A DNA stretch of 64,000 nucleotides from NCBI GenBank assembly GCA_013423385.1, contig BLZA01000017.1:558001-622000 (forward strand), read 5' to 3'. Under the pieces are notes generated by a model, which searched no databases, had not been told where the DNA came from, and worked only from the letters and a program-made list of their open reading frames with translations. Origin of the DNA: Naganishia liquefaciens. Taxonomy: Eukaryota > Basidiomycota > Tremellomycetes > Filobasidiales > Filobasidiaceae. Shown here one piece after another: positions 11,232 to 22,694 of this stretch (the stretch's first letter is position 1; each line of letters opens with the position of its first letter). A program made the position numbers and the translations under genes.

Positions 11232-12713
11232 ATGCCAAAGGCCGGATCCCAGACTACCAAATTGGCAATGCTGTACCAAGTCAGTGATCCCCATTCCATA
11301 CTTGACTTCTTGCACTTCCCTTATCGCACTTCTCCTTCAGGCTACTGCGCCGCCTTCCTTCGGGGGCGTAGTCAAGCCTCGAAAGGAAAGTGGCTACCGG
11401 GACTCGTGTGCCGACATCGCGGTCGCGATCAGCAAGATCACCAGTTCGAGTCATCCCAACGCCAACATCGAGGTCGTACTACCGAAGCATACAAAAGACA
11501 ACCTCCCTTCCGAGACAGACGACGCTGCATGGAGCTGTAAGTCGATCTCCGAGATTCGGCATCTGTGTTCCGCTGCTGCTAATGCTTCCCGTTTCAGTTC
11601 CTGATACCAAAGAGGGGATCCAGGATGCAATCAAGCGAGGAGCCAACACGCTTTGGCTGAACACAGTGATTCATCGCAAACATCCCCTCTTCGATTCATA
11701 CAAACCGGTACTCGATGGTCACTCTCCAGCGTCTCTCCGTTTTGTGGGACAGCTACCAGAGCATTCAGAAGACTATGACGATAAGGCTGTGGTCAACCCT
11801 TGGCTCGCAAAAAGCGACGAAACCAAGACCCTCGCGAATGGCTTTCCCAAGAGCCTGGTTCTCTCACAGCAAGCCACCAATACTCAGGAAGGATTCGATC
11901 ACGGCATGAAGCAGATTAAGGAGAAACTGGGTTTGCCATGTGTTTTGAAGGTAAGCCTGGAATTGATCACAAGTCGGCTCCATCGCTGATCGTGATCAAT
12001 TTGATCACTGGTAGCCTATCAGAGGCCGAGGATCTCACGGGGTAGCCGTCATTCATGACGAAGAACAGCTTCGCACCCATTCAGCCAAGCTTTTCAAGGA
12101 ATGCCCTGAAATTCTGGCAGAAGAATTTCTTAACGGGGAGGAGATCACAATAGCTATCATGCCTCCTGGAATGTTTGACGTGGGTTGGGAGTCTTTGTCT
12201 TCCCGTCCCGACGCTGATCCATAAGGTGTTGTAGGCTCCTGTCGGGGAGAAGAAGACGCACTGGACATTGCCAATCGTGATTCGGTCGCAGCATGTCAAC
12301 GACATCACGCCCTACAACGGTGTGCAGCCAGTCGCTGAAAACTCGGCTGCAATCACCCCTGGGCAATACGCCAAAGATCCAAGCGGATACGCAAAAGTCG
12401 AGGAAAGAGTCAGACGAGCGGGTGAGATCATGAAGCTCAGAGCTGTTGGACGGATCGACTGTAGGCGTAACCACGAAGGCGAGTTCAAGCTCTTTGACGT
12501 CAACATGAAACCCGTGAGTCGCCCTTGAGACCTGTCTGCGAGTCGCACACTCATGATCACTTTGTTGCAAAGAATGCAACAGGTCCGTCCAGACAGGGGC
12601 GGGAGAAGCAGACCTCGCTGGTCGGAATGGCAGCCGAGGCCATGGGTTGGGATTACCCCACACTTTTGCTCAATCAGATTCGCGCGGCTACGCCGTTGGA
12701 GCCTCTCAAATAA
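11232..12713 (+). CDS. ATP-grasp protein, D-alanine-D-alanine ligase-like
   Basis: Six exons, about 370-390 residues, starting MPKAGSQTTKLAMLYQ and ending TPLEPLK. The first intron (11280 on) and later ones fit by phase, for example AWS followed by FPDTKEGIQDAI. Features of the D-Ala-D-Ala-ligase branch of ATP-grasp enzymes are GLPCVLKPIRGRGSHGV (ATP-grip lysine in a VLKP context with a Gly-rich loop), EEFLNGEEITIAIMPPG (hinge), VGRIDCRR near the metal site and the closing LFDVNMKPNATGPSR, equivalent to the ligase EVNxxP metal-binding segment. Fungi have no peptidoglycan, so the substrate is unlikely to be D-Ala-D-Ala; a small peptide or amino-acid ligation is a guess. It could be an old bacterial acquisition, but its introns show it is well settled in the genome. 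Confidence 0.72.
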
Positions 12714-13210
12714 GACCATACGTGATACAAGGTTTAGTTATCAGGTCATTCTGTTAGTCGTCACATCAATTATGCTCGTTCTTGCTATCATCCTTCCGTA
12801 ATCTTGGTTGTGAAGCGGTTCTTCGAGTCCCGCAAAGCCTGGCACATGAGGCAAATGAAGGGTGCCTCCGAGTTTCACAGCACGTACTCCCTCATACCAG
12901 TACGCGTTTTGCGAACAGCTGTCCCGGGTCATGTCGATTCTGAGTGTCCCTGTATGCTTTGACGTACCTCTGCGATCACGACAGCACGCAGTCACGCCTG
13001 ACCTACACATCGAGACAGAGGGGCTAGACAGTACACCAGAGACTGCACGCAGCTTCGGCCATTCAACAATACTTGACCCGTTTGATCCGCCGCGCGACAG
13101 ACGGTCTTCACAAACAAAACACTTTGCACCTAGCTAGTTGCGCTCCGCTTTCGTCATACGCCTACTTCCGAATTATAGTTCCACTGCCATTCATCGGCGG
13201 TAGCCTGGAA
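12714..13210. promoter_or_regulatory. Upstream region of the bromodomain gene
   Basis: About 500 bases between the stop of the ATP-grasp gene and the start of the bromodomain gene, in tandem orientation. It holds the terminator of the first gene and the promoter of the second. No clear TATA box or repeat was seen. Confidence 0.35.
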
Positions 13211-16070
13211 ATGGCACCAGTCGCACAAAAGGATGTCTCTGTGGATGCTATCGCAGCTGCATCAGTCTTAAATGACGCTGGGACGAGCCGTAGAGGGAAG
13301 AAGAGATCAGCCGACACGCCGGTTTCCGTCGACGACAAGCTAGATACGAAACGACTGAAGAGCGGGGACAACTCTGCGCAGCAGCATGTAATCAGCAATG
13401 GTAACGACGTAATCACAGTACAGGACGAGGAGCTGGTCAGTAAGAGAAGGGAAGTTCAGGATTTCGTCAAGCTGGTCACGAAAGCAGTGACGGCAGCGAA
13501 AGATGATGCGTGAGTTTATGACAGGAGCTCTAGGCTGCCTTGCGGTTTCGTTGTGTTTACTGACGGAACGTTGCAGTGGCCGCATCTTATCTGCAGAATT
13601 CAAACATTTGCCGGACAAGGTGCGTCGTTCGCTTATGTCGCTTGTCACATTTTGATGGAAGTTGTCTTCAATCAGAATTTGTTTGTCGATTACTATGAAG
13701 GTATAGCTCTGTTTGCGTGGGACTGTACCCCAAACATGAAGCTGATTTCGTCCATTCCGCAGTTATTCGCTCACCTGTCTCCCTCGAGACCATCCGCAGC
13801 AAGAGCTCACACGTCGACAAATTTCTCAAGCATTACGACAAGACGAAAGATATCGGGGGCAAGAAAGCCCTGCTACAGCAAGAATATGAGGGATACACCG
13901 ATTGGAAAGAAGCTGAGCATGATTTCGACATGATGTGGAGAAATGCCAAGCGGTGTAAGCACCTGCCATCTCGCATCGGCTGTTGGTCGACTGATCTCTA
14001 GATCAGACAACGTCAAGGGTGCCCAGATTTACGAGGATGCCCAGAAGCTTCATGTACGCTCCTTCCGGGCTAATCGGCCATTCGCTCACAGTCCTCATAT
14101 ACAGAAACTCACCAAGACATTGAGCGACGGATTTTCAAGGAAGATTTCAGGGCAAGAAAGCGGTACAGCTGAATTGCCTCAATCGAGTAGCGGCTCGTCT
14201 CTCCTTCGACTCCCGAGCACTGTCTACAAGCAGGTCAAACAAGGCATGAAGCTGATAGAAGCCACTATGAGTCCAGAGTGAGTGGCTGCACTTGGTCGGC
14301 TCATCCCCAGTGGAATGACACTCTCTCGTTTGCAGTGGCACCCGCTCAGCTACAGAATTCTTCCACGAGCTGCCTGATAAGACCGAATATGCGGACTACT
14401 ACCATATTATTAAGAACCCGATCAGTTTGGCAGAGATCACCGTAGGTTCATCCATGTACCGTTTGCAACCTGTATTGACGAGGTTTTGAAGGCCAAAATT
14501 CAGCACAGGTCATATAACGATATCGATCAATGGATGCAAGACGTAGATCTGATGTGTGATAATGCAATGCAGTACAATATGGAACTCAGTGGGATCTATC
14601 AGGATGCTGAAGCGATCAAGGTGGGCAGCGATATCCCTGTCAGCCAGCGTTTCTGTCACTGACGTATCGTCCGTTCAGAGTGAACTGGGTCAAGTCAGGC
14701 AGGCGTTCCATCAGGCCTCACGCGAACAAGACGCAGATGCGCAATCAACTTCAAACTCGACGCCGGCACCGGGATTATCTTCAGGTCCGAAGCTCAAACT
14801 CAGTTTGGTGGGGCCAAAGGAGCGGAATGCCGCTGCTCCTGTCGTTCGTCCAATCAAGGACAAGGTGATCCGCGTGAAAAAGCCGGCATTGCCAGAAAAG
14901 CAGGTGTCGAAAGAGATCGTAGCATCCTTATCGCAATACGATGAATCCGAAAGGGCGGCCTGGTCGGCGACGCTGAATGCCAAACAGACCAAGGAGCTGA
15001 TACAGTTGATGAAGATGCAGGATGAAACGGAGCCTGCGAGAGCTGGTACAGAGGAAGGACCGACGCCTGTTCCAAAAGCTGATAAGAAGGTCGATAATGG
15101 TGAGACTGGTTTCGCGGACACCTCGAAGCCACGAATCGTCATCCCAAGCAGTACGAGAACGTCGGAATCTCAAGAAACGCCGCAAAAGCCCACCGCAACG
15201 CCTGCGAAAGATCTGCTCTCCATGGCGTCCGTTACAACAGTACCTATTTCAGCCTTGAAAACGATCCCCAAAGCGGCCAGACTGCCTTCCCCTTCGGGCC
15301 CATCACCTCCACCGCCAGCTACACATTCTGCTGCGAATCGACTTCAAGGGCAATCTCGCATTGTTCCGTACACCGCGCCTTCCAGCCTGCAGCCCAATTC
15401 GACTCTAACATCGCTTCTTACCAAGCCCGTGAGCAATCCTGCTCGTCCGGCAGCATCGTCAATATATACATCGTACACGATTCCAGCGCCAATACCTAAG
15501 CCGCGGCCGCACATGCTACCGAAAATCCTTCTGCCAGCCCAGCCACCACCTCTTCTACCGCTCATTCGGCATTTCAGCTTTACGTATGATCTTCTCGCTC
15601 CTCCAGTCGACTCCCGTTTGCCAACACATCGGACAGAATTGCAAAACACCATCAAGCTCCGAAACATGCGAGGGATCACCAGCCATATTGTTGCAATCGA
15701 TCGAGCGACTCGCAATGTCGAGGTCACTGCATTTCTGGAAGAAGGAAATTACAACCTGAATCCTTTGATACTCAATGACCGGTCCGAACCGATCGGGCAC
15801 AATGATCAAGCCCCTCTGGTCGACACCATGAGTTATGCGCCACTTCCCGAGCTGTCCCTCGAATGCAATGGCAAGACGCCGAAGGGCGAGCTCGTGCATC
15901 CTGGAGGCGATGTCACCAAGCGGCCCGTTGCACACAAATGGTCGTTCCCGGTTGACCCGGCTATCGTGAATTTTGTCGTCGAGGTTCATGCTCGCCGTCC
16001 AGCGGAGGAGATAGAAGATGGTCGAAAGGAGGTCAAGGAGACATCCATGGTTTTTGTCAATCGTCAGTGA
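13211..16070 (+). CDS. Double-bromodomain chromatin protein, Rsc4-like
   Basis: Multi-exon, roughly 800 residues. The N-terminus is charged with nuclear-signal-like clusters (RRGKKRS, DTKRLKS). Bromodomain 1 contains FKHLPDKNLFVDYYEVIRSP and a DFDMMWRNAKRYN-type helix; bromodomain 2 contains FHELPDKTEYADYYHIIKNP and VDLMCDNAMQYN. In both, the acetyl-lysine-binding Asn of the N-A-x-x-Y/N segment is visible. A Ser/Pro-rich linker follows, then a conserved-looking C-terminal domain (IRHFSFTYDLLAPP, GGDVTKRPVAHKWSFPVDP, IVNFVVEVHARRP). No BAH or AT-hook domain is present, which argues for Rsc4 rather than Rsc1/Rsc2. The expected role is acetyl-histone reading within an RSC/PBAF-type SWI/SNF remodeller in the nucleus. 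The last coding exon (from about 14681) is long and ends MVFVNRQ. Confidence 0.8.
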
Positions 16071-16415
16071 ACGTAGGCGGCTCAGGGTGGCGTTAAAAGT
16101 CAGGTTTGACGGGCAGCATAAAGGGTTCCGCTTGGACGAAAGCAGCATTTGCGCATTGAGGCAGACTAGAATTTTAAGCCTATACGCTTCTGCGCTGTGT
16201 AATGTTGAATGAGTCAGTCGCTGCGATGTGTCAACGCGATTTAAGCAACTACATTCGCACAGTGATCGCGCGAAGAGCGAAAGTCGGGATCTCGAAATTA
16301 CAACGCACGCCCAAGTGTAAAATACAGTTTTAAAGAACCCTCAAGAACGGTCCGCAACAACCTTATTTCAAAAAGCGGCGACCGAGATCATACAGACTTC
16401 TTCGATGAAGACGGC
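16071..16415. other. Convergent intergenic region
   Basis: About 345 bases between two 3' ends, AT-richer than its neighbours, including a short AAATACAGTTTTAAA-like stretch near 16319. It probably contains both polyadenylation regions. No gene was seen. Confidence 0.4.
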
Positions 16416-18347
16416 CTATCCTCCGATTCCCTCGACACCGTCGCCTGCGTGTTGTGCGCCAACAGCCACTGGGACAATCACCTCGCCCATCTGCTCCGCA
16501 TGCCCTGCCGCATCTTCTGACACAATTTTGGCTATCTTGGTAATACCATCGCCCGCCCCCCCACCGGATACCAACTTTCGCTTCTTGCTTTTCCCCGGGG
16601 CAAATTCCCCGAACCCTTCGGCCTCGTACAAGAGGTCCGTTCGGATGACAACCTTCCAGCCGCCGTCTCCGACGGGCGAGCCTTCATGCAGCAGCGATCC
16701 GCGCGCATCTCCGTGCGGGAAGACGAGAACGGCGCCTTGAACGGGTGCGATGCGGAACGAGAGGAGCGTACCAATCGAATCAGGTGATGGAAGGAAGAAG
16801 GTGGTGGCGCCGGGTACCGAAGGCGCTGCGGCAGTGTTGTTAATGTCGGAGTTGAGGTAGATGAGAAGGGTGAAACGGGACCACAGCGGGTCATTCTCCG
16901 GTGACGAGCTGAGAGTCAAGCATTAATTTGCCTGAAGCGATTTTAGCATCGGACTACTCACTCGTGAAGATATTCCCCAGTATCCTTGTCGACTCCAGCG
17001 GCTGGCCAGGCACCATCGATGTGAGGCTGGAAGATTCTCGATATCAGCTTGGCCCCGTTAGCACTGTCATACCACGACTCACCCTGTACACTTGCTTCGG
17101 TCCATAACGATAAACCCGGAAACGGCGGTTGATTGCTCTGACCTTTCCCCCGCCAACCTGCTCCTGCACAAACGGCTTGATCCTATCAAATAGCTCGCCC
17201 ACGAAATCCTCATCCGCCAACCAGACGACATTATGCGCCAAGACACTAGTCTTGTCCACAGCTGATCCCCCGGCCGCCTGATCTGCTTCCCAACCGAGAG
17301 TGTTTGCGGTGCTGATGATCCTTTCACACGTGGAGGGAGGTAGAATATTGGCGAGCATTTTGAGTGACGGGATGGCGGGATGAGACACCGCGAACGCCGG
17401 CCGAGCGCAAACGGGGAATGGGATAGGCGAGGGCGTCGTTGATGCAAAGACAGTCGAGTCGTAGACGTTTGGTGGCCGTCGCAGATGACCTGGAGTTTTC
17501 TGAATAGCGTAGAACGAAGGGACAGTCGATTTTGTATCGGCTTGAAAAACAATTTAGTCAAGGGGAACCCAAAGCGAGGCAAACGTCTCACCTTCAAAGC
17601 CCTTTTGAATCAGATCCCAAAGCGGCATCTCGTCTTGCAGTTTCTGCGCCCCGCTGACGTCCAGCTCGTCGCGCACGTTCCACACTTTCATCCTGCGTAC
17701 AACGCCCTTCTTGCCATCTTTTTCCTCTAGATCCTCGACCAGCTTTTCACTGATGCTCTGCTCTCCGCCACCGCAAACGCGGAGAACCATATCGAGGCAT
17801 TTCAGGACAATGTTCCTCTCTTCCTCTTCCCCGGCAGTTAGCGTCTTGCCGGGCCGACTTGTGGCATCGCATTCTCGAACCCATCGCTGCAGGGAACCGA
17901 GCTTTGTGGGGGTTTTGTTGATGTAAATGTCGAACAAGTGGACAAGAGCTTGGCGGTAGAGCGAAAGTGACAAGAGATGGGAGATTTTCGAGTGAATCGA
18001 TACGCCTTAGGAACAAAGATTTAGAGCTCATCCTGCGCAAATGTCGATCTCGTCCACTCACCAGCATGGCCCGCCGCAGCACCCTGCTCCTGCAACACCT
18101 TTGCCAAATCCCATCCCGCGCTCTTCAGCTTTTTGTACCTCTGATTTGTCAACGCTTCGGGCTCGTCAACGAGCGTACTCAGCACATTGACGGCGATCTC
18201 CAAGTCTTCCGGGTCGATGCCCAATTCCGCGTCTTCCCCGTCCTGAGCGGCAGTTGCGGGAAGTGGTGAAGCAAACGTCGCCGCCGCTTGGAGACGGTAG
18301 GCCTTTTGCTTGGCGGCCTTGGCTTTGTTTTTGTTCTGTTTGGCCAT
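16416..18347 (-). CDS. 2-oxoglutarate/Fe(II)-dependent oxygenase (prolyl 4-hydroxylase type)
   Basis: Five or more exons. It starts MAKQNKNKAKAAKQKAYRLQ, a lysine-rich head. The N-terminal roughly 250 residues (EPEALTNQRYKKLKSAGWDL, SLYRQALVHLFDIYINKTP, EMPLWDLIQKGFEG) are helical and not recognised. The C-terminal half is a 2OG oxygenase: MLANILPPSTCERIISTANT, FRVYRYGPKQVYR, then PHIDGAWP carrying the H-x-D iron ligands, RFTLLIYLNSDIN, LVFPHGDARG, LLHEGSPV (distal His) and WKVVIRTDLLYE (2OG-binding Arg). All key residues are present, so it is probably active. The two halves join in frame across an intron at about 17535-17590, which supports a single protein. The substrate is unknown; such enzymes hydroxylate proteins or small molecules. 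It diverges from the FIST-like gene. Confidence 0.8.
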
Positions 18348-19002
18348 GGTTGTTTGGGATGCGGGACGACTGCTGGACTTGCAGAGTACAGGGAAAGGCC
18401 ATGCTCAGTTCAAGGCAAATCCCTCTCCCAGGCCAGTTCCGACTTTGTCAGTCTGCATCCGCGCCTCCACTCTTGCGGAGTGAACAGTGTCGCCGCCACT
18501 TTCAACTTGTTACAGACAGTGATGTTCCGTTTGAGGGCTAGTCAATGGGAGAAGCGCAACCCACATTGAGCCGTATCGGTGACTGCCAAAGATGGCTAAC
18601 GTGGTATCAAGTACCCTGAAACATTGCCAAACCAGATACTTCCCAAGGGGGGGGGGGGACCGAGCGCGAAATTCGCCTGTACTATTCCCTGGAGCAGCCC
18701 TGTCTGGTGTACCGGACTGCGATGACGAGGACAACTGGGACCATGAAGCTTTTAGGCCTCGGTAGCGTGACTTGAGCCTTACCGATATGCCTTCAGTCGG
18801 CTCGCAAACTGACGCGGCACACTCCCCTGGTACTCCTATTGCATATGGCGGACCCGCGACGGTGTTTCAGAGTGACGAATCATCCCGATCGCTGGACCAC
18901 GCGCCGATCACCGAGCGAGGTGCTTCTTCTTCTCCTTGTTTCAATTTACCGAGGCAGCCCGAATGTTCAGCCCCAAGTTACTCACTCAGCCCCAAGCTTA
19001 CA
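18348..19002. promoter_or_regulatory. Divergent promoter region with a G12 tract
   Basis: About 650 bases between the divergent 2OG oxygenase and FIST-like genes. A run of 12 G lies at about 18647-18658. An in-frame open stretch reaches upstream of the chosen FIST-like start (to 18772), but its composition is not protein-like. Confidence 0.4.
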
Positions 19003-20693
19003 ATGTTCGCCCGCCGTCCGCTTGTCGCTCGGTTGTCTAGGAGTAGACCACATCGACTGTTGCATGTCGCGGCGCACACCTTGCCCGGCGCCACGCCTTC
19101 TGGCCTAGCCGCGCACCTCGCTTCTCATCCTGCGACTCCCGGCTCCGCGATTCTCTACACGTTGCACCCCGACTTGCCCGAAATCGGAGCGCTCTTAAAA
19201 GTCATCCAATCACTCAAAGTGCCCAGCGTTGGCTCCATCGCCCTTTCTCCGCCGGGCACGGATCCGAGCATCAGCATCGTCCAGCTATCCCCAACCACCT
19301 CGACCGAACATCTCACTACGTTCCATGCGCCCATCACCGGCCGCCCTGCCGTACAAGTCGGAAAATGGCAACGCGATCCGCTCATGCATGCCCGCAAAGT
19401 TGGCGCGGCCAAACGCGAGGAGGATCGCAAGGGGGAAGAAGTGGGCGAGATGGAGCGCGTCATGTTGGGCCTTGGTGCATCGGGAGGTGCCGCAGAGGGG
19501 AGTGGTGCACGTGTGATGGGATGGGATGCACTTTGGCGGAGCGGGAGAGACGTCGATGCCGATGGCGCGGAGCCTGCACCGCGGGAACTGGAGGGCGTGC
19601 AAGGGGTGCAGACGATGCTATTGCTGGCTGACGGGCAGCCTGATGCTTTGCTCCGAATGCTTAATACTCGGTACCCGGACGTACAGAAGGTACGCTTCTT
19701 ACCAAATTCTTCCTTTTCTTCTGAGGCTGAGCGGAACCTCACAGATTGGCCTGATCACGTATCCAACTCCATTCTTGACGAATCGTCCGTACACGTTATT
19801 CCATAATCAGTCAGTACACGAACACGGTGCTGTCGGGATTGCCCTGTCCGGGACGCGGCAGCGTCCGCACGGTGGCGTCGAGTATCCGGGCTTGAGACCG
19901 CTGGGTCCCGTGGAAACCATTGCGCAGTGTGTCTGTTCCCCTTCCTTTCTTTCCTTCATGCTGAACAGATTCCATGTAGAGCTCAGGGCAATCTTCTCCT
20001 TCGGTTTGAGCCATCATCCTCTGTTGCGGGACTCACCAATCCTACTCAGGCTCTGATTCGCGCCATCAACGCATTCCGTGCCGACTCGCCCTCGTCGCCC
20101 CGTCCAGCAGAGGCGGCTTCAGCTGCAAGGGGAATCAGTATAGGCAAGGGCATGAAAGAGGAGGAGTATTATCTTGCGCTGTGGGATCGGGACGGATCAG
20201 AGGTGCGTCGTCGACTGCGCGTGAGCGTGCTGGATGAGAGCTTATATCGTGCGGTCGCCGGGCTCAGCCATATCAGGTTGTGAAAATCATGAGTGGGGAT
20301 CCGTCGCGGGGTGCCATTTCGCTCGAGATGGAGGAGCCCCTCCTCAGTGGGCAGAAAGTGCAGGTGCGTTATTTTCGACAATCGGGCGTGACTTTCTCGC
20401 TGACCAGGGTCCCATCTTTGCGCGGATTCAAGTTTATGCATAAACCGACAAGGACGGCGCCGATGTCCAAGCCTGATGCGAATGAAATCGCATTTACGAC
20501 CCTCCCGCAAGAGGAATATACCGCGGAGTCTGCGGCGGCTGTGTACAGTAATGTAGCGGCGCAGCCAGGGTTCGCAGCGGCAAGCGAGGGCGGTTTCTTC
20601 TTTGCGGACGCCAATGGACAAGCAGGAAGGATAGCAACAGGCGTATGTAATGTGACGGGCGCTCGAGGCTTCCTCCGGTTCCAGGCACAGTGA
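19003..20693 (+). CDS. FIST-like domain protein, probably mitochondrial
   Basis: Four or five exons. The start MFARRPLVARLSRSRPHRLL is Arg-rich and lacks acidic residues, as in a mitochondrial presequence, which supports this ATG over the upstream in-frame one. The body resembles FIST (sensor) proteins: LAAHLASHP, SAILYTLHPDLPEIGALL, PSVGSIALSPP, then SVHEHGAVGIALSG, LRPLGPVETI, AQGNLLLRFEP and a C-terminal half with EEYYLALWDRDG and FRQSGVTFSL. The acceptor after GPVETIA was set by phase (CATGTAG), giving AQAQGNLLLRF. FIST domains are known as ligand-binding signal domains in bacteria and in FBXO22 of animals. There is no F-box here. Function in fungi is unknown. The call rests on pattern and order, not on a search. 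Confidence 0.5.
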
Positions 20694-20763
20694 TCTATGT
20701 CATGCCATTGGTTATTTCGCTGGTCTCCATGCATCTCACGCTGAGATCTGACAACGTGGATCA

Positions 20764-21476
20764 CTACGGCAAAGCCTGGTATCCTCCCCGCCCAGGCGCG
20801 CCCGAGGGAGCATGATGGCCCTGCCCAGCATCGCGTTCAGGGTCTTCCTCGGCCGTACCGAGGCGGAAGCCACCGCTCGAGGGGAAGGATGGCGGAGTGC
20901 TAGCCGGGGCTGCACCGCCATTGAAGCTTCCAGGCATTTGCCATACTTTCGGGGCAGCCGTTAGAAGTGACGTAGTACGAGAAGTCAAAGACGGACTCAC
21001 TCGTCTGACTGTTATTGCCGTTATCCGTTGGTCCTGCACCCTGGAAAGCCCCCCTGGGATTCCTGACCATATCCCCGACACTACCCCAGCGCAGATCATC
21101 TCCTCGCTCTCTCAGCGTTCTCATTCCACTGAAATACACCGCCGCCTTCAACCCCACAAGGACGATCCCTAAGAAGAAGCCCAATCCGGACACGCGACCG
21201 ATGAGCCCGAATACGTCAATAAAGAATGACGAGCAGAGGATGATGAGGAATTGTTTCCATGATTCTGCGGAAGATGTTTGTTGGTGGGCGACAATGCCGA
21301 AGAGGGTGATGGGAAGGTTGTAGCCACCAATCCCGTCGTAAAAGGTGATGAGCGAGACGAACTAAACGAAAGGAGTCAACACGCATTTACATTCGGGAAA
21401 AGAGGCGTCGACGCACGGCGGACCAGCGCAAGAGGTTGAGCGGTTCCTGGGAGGATAGTTGCTCAAAGACGTTCAT
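20764..21476 (-). CDS. AGTRAP-like small membrane protein
   Basis: Three exons. It starts MNVFEQLSSQEPLNLLRWSA and has about three or four hydrophobic helices: SAVFVSLITFYDG, LPITLFGIVA, FLIILCSSFFIDVFGLIG and LGFFLGIVLVGLKAAVYFSG. A charged segment follows (MRTLRERGDDLRWGSVGDM), then a Gly/Pro/Ser-rich cytoplasmic tail ending GGYQALP. The spacing of the helices and the FIDVFGLIG...RERG pattern resembles angiotensin II type-1 receptor-associated protein relatives found in fungi, whose role is thought to be in membrane trafficking. That assignment is tentative; it may simply be an unnamed multispan protein. Confidence 0.6.
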
Positions 21477-22159
21477 CGTGGCGTGTGATATGGAATACCG
21501 CAAGACGAGCCAACAGGAGGGATCAAGGTATGATGAGGGCCGATGACTGCTGTCGTCGCGGTATTCAGCTCGGTGTGATGAGTCATCATCGCGCTGGCGG
21601 GAGGCCAATGCAGCTGCCAATGCAGTTCCCTATGCAAGTTGAAGGAGCGACCTAGTCGGGCAGTCAGAATTTCGTATCGTGATGGGGAGTCTGCTCGTGA
21701 GACGGTGAGGTGAGCCAGTTGCTCAGTCCCGCGATGAGCCGTCCATACAGGCTGCCCTTCGATATTCAAGTCCGGACTGATTCGGGGGTACATTCACAAA
21801 CTAGTATCTCATCGGTGTGTCAGAAAGGCTAAATGGTGAAAACGGGACTTGGTTTCTAAGGCTTCTCCTCAATGACACATAGCCCAGAACCGCTTCAGTC
21901 ATGCTCCGGATACAACGCACATTTTTGACTTCTCTGACGATGGCACTGAACCCCCTTGCGGCAGTGAAGATTGGCTGTTCGGCCGATAACACCCCACTAG
22001 TCTCAATGTCCCTTAAAATGCCATCCGATCAGAAAAAGAAAGAAAAGGACTAAAGGCCAGCCCGAGCACTAGTATGTTACAACTACTGACGTGCGAGACA
22101 AGTGAGTGCCGGGTGGTGCGCCGAGAGTGGCCCCGTCCTCTCCACCCCTATTTTTTGGT
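21477..22159. other. Intergenic region
   Basis: Holds the promoter of the AGTRAP-like gene and the terminator of the L26 gene, both read leftward. Short A/G-rich runs such as AGAAAAAGAAAGAAAAGG (about 22030-22050) are seen. No gene was recognised. Confidence 0.4.
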
Positions 22160-22694
22160 TTAAGACGACATCTCAACGTCACCCGAAGCGGCCTTCTTGG
22201 CGGTCGACTTTCGCTCCAAGATGGCCTTTCGGTCGGCGTCAAGCTTGAGGGAGGTGATGACGACGTTGGAAGGGTGGATGCCGATTTGGACGGTGGCGCC
22301 GTTGGATCGGTCCTTGGTGACTCGCTCGACGTGGATGACCCACTTCTTTCGGTAGACCTGCCGCAAGACGGATGAGCCTTTTGCGAGCGCTGTGCCGTAA
22401 GCGGATCAAACGTACCTGGGTGACCTTACCCTCCTTGCCCTTGTACTTGCCTCGAACGATCAAAACCTCGTCATCCTTTCGGATCGGGATGGATCGAACC
22501 TAAATCGACGCATGTACCGTTAACATCCAGTTCCATCAATGTATCCCAACGTGACCACTTACGTTGTGCTTGGCCCGCAACTCCTTGTTCAAGGGAGAAG
22601 ACATGATCTTTCGCTTCTCGCCGGAGGAGGCGGCGAAGTGGGCCTTTCGGGACTTTCGTCGGTCGTGAGCAATGACTGGGAAAGATAGATTCAT
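22160..22694 (-). CDS. RPL26: 60S ribosomal protein L26 (uL24)
   Basis: Three exons giving about 137 residues, the usual length. The sequence reads [35 protein letters not shown], then [20 protein letters not shown] (KOW motif with the GKEGKV turn), [20 protein letters not shown] and [20 protein letters not shown]. This matches eukaryotic L26 end to end; it binds rRNA near the exit tunnel of the large subunit. The ATG at 22694 ([17 protein letters not shown]) is chosen because the distance to DRRKSRK matches family members. A CCCAG within this first stretch could be an acceptor from an upstream first exon (an ATG-AAG lies near 22884), so the exact N-terminus is not settled. It is divergent from S25, another ribosomal protein. 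Confidence 0.95.
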
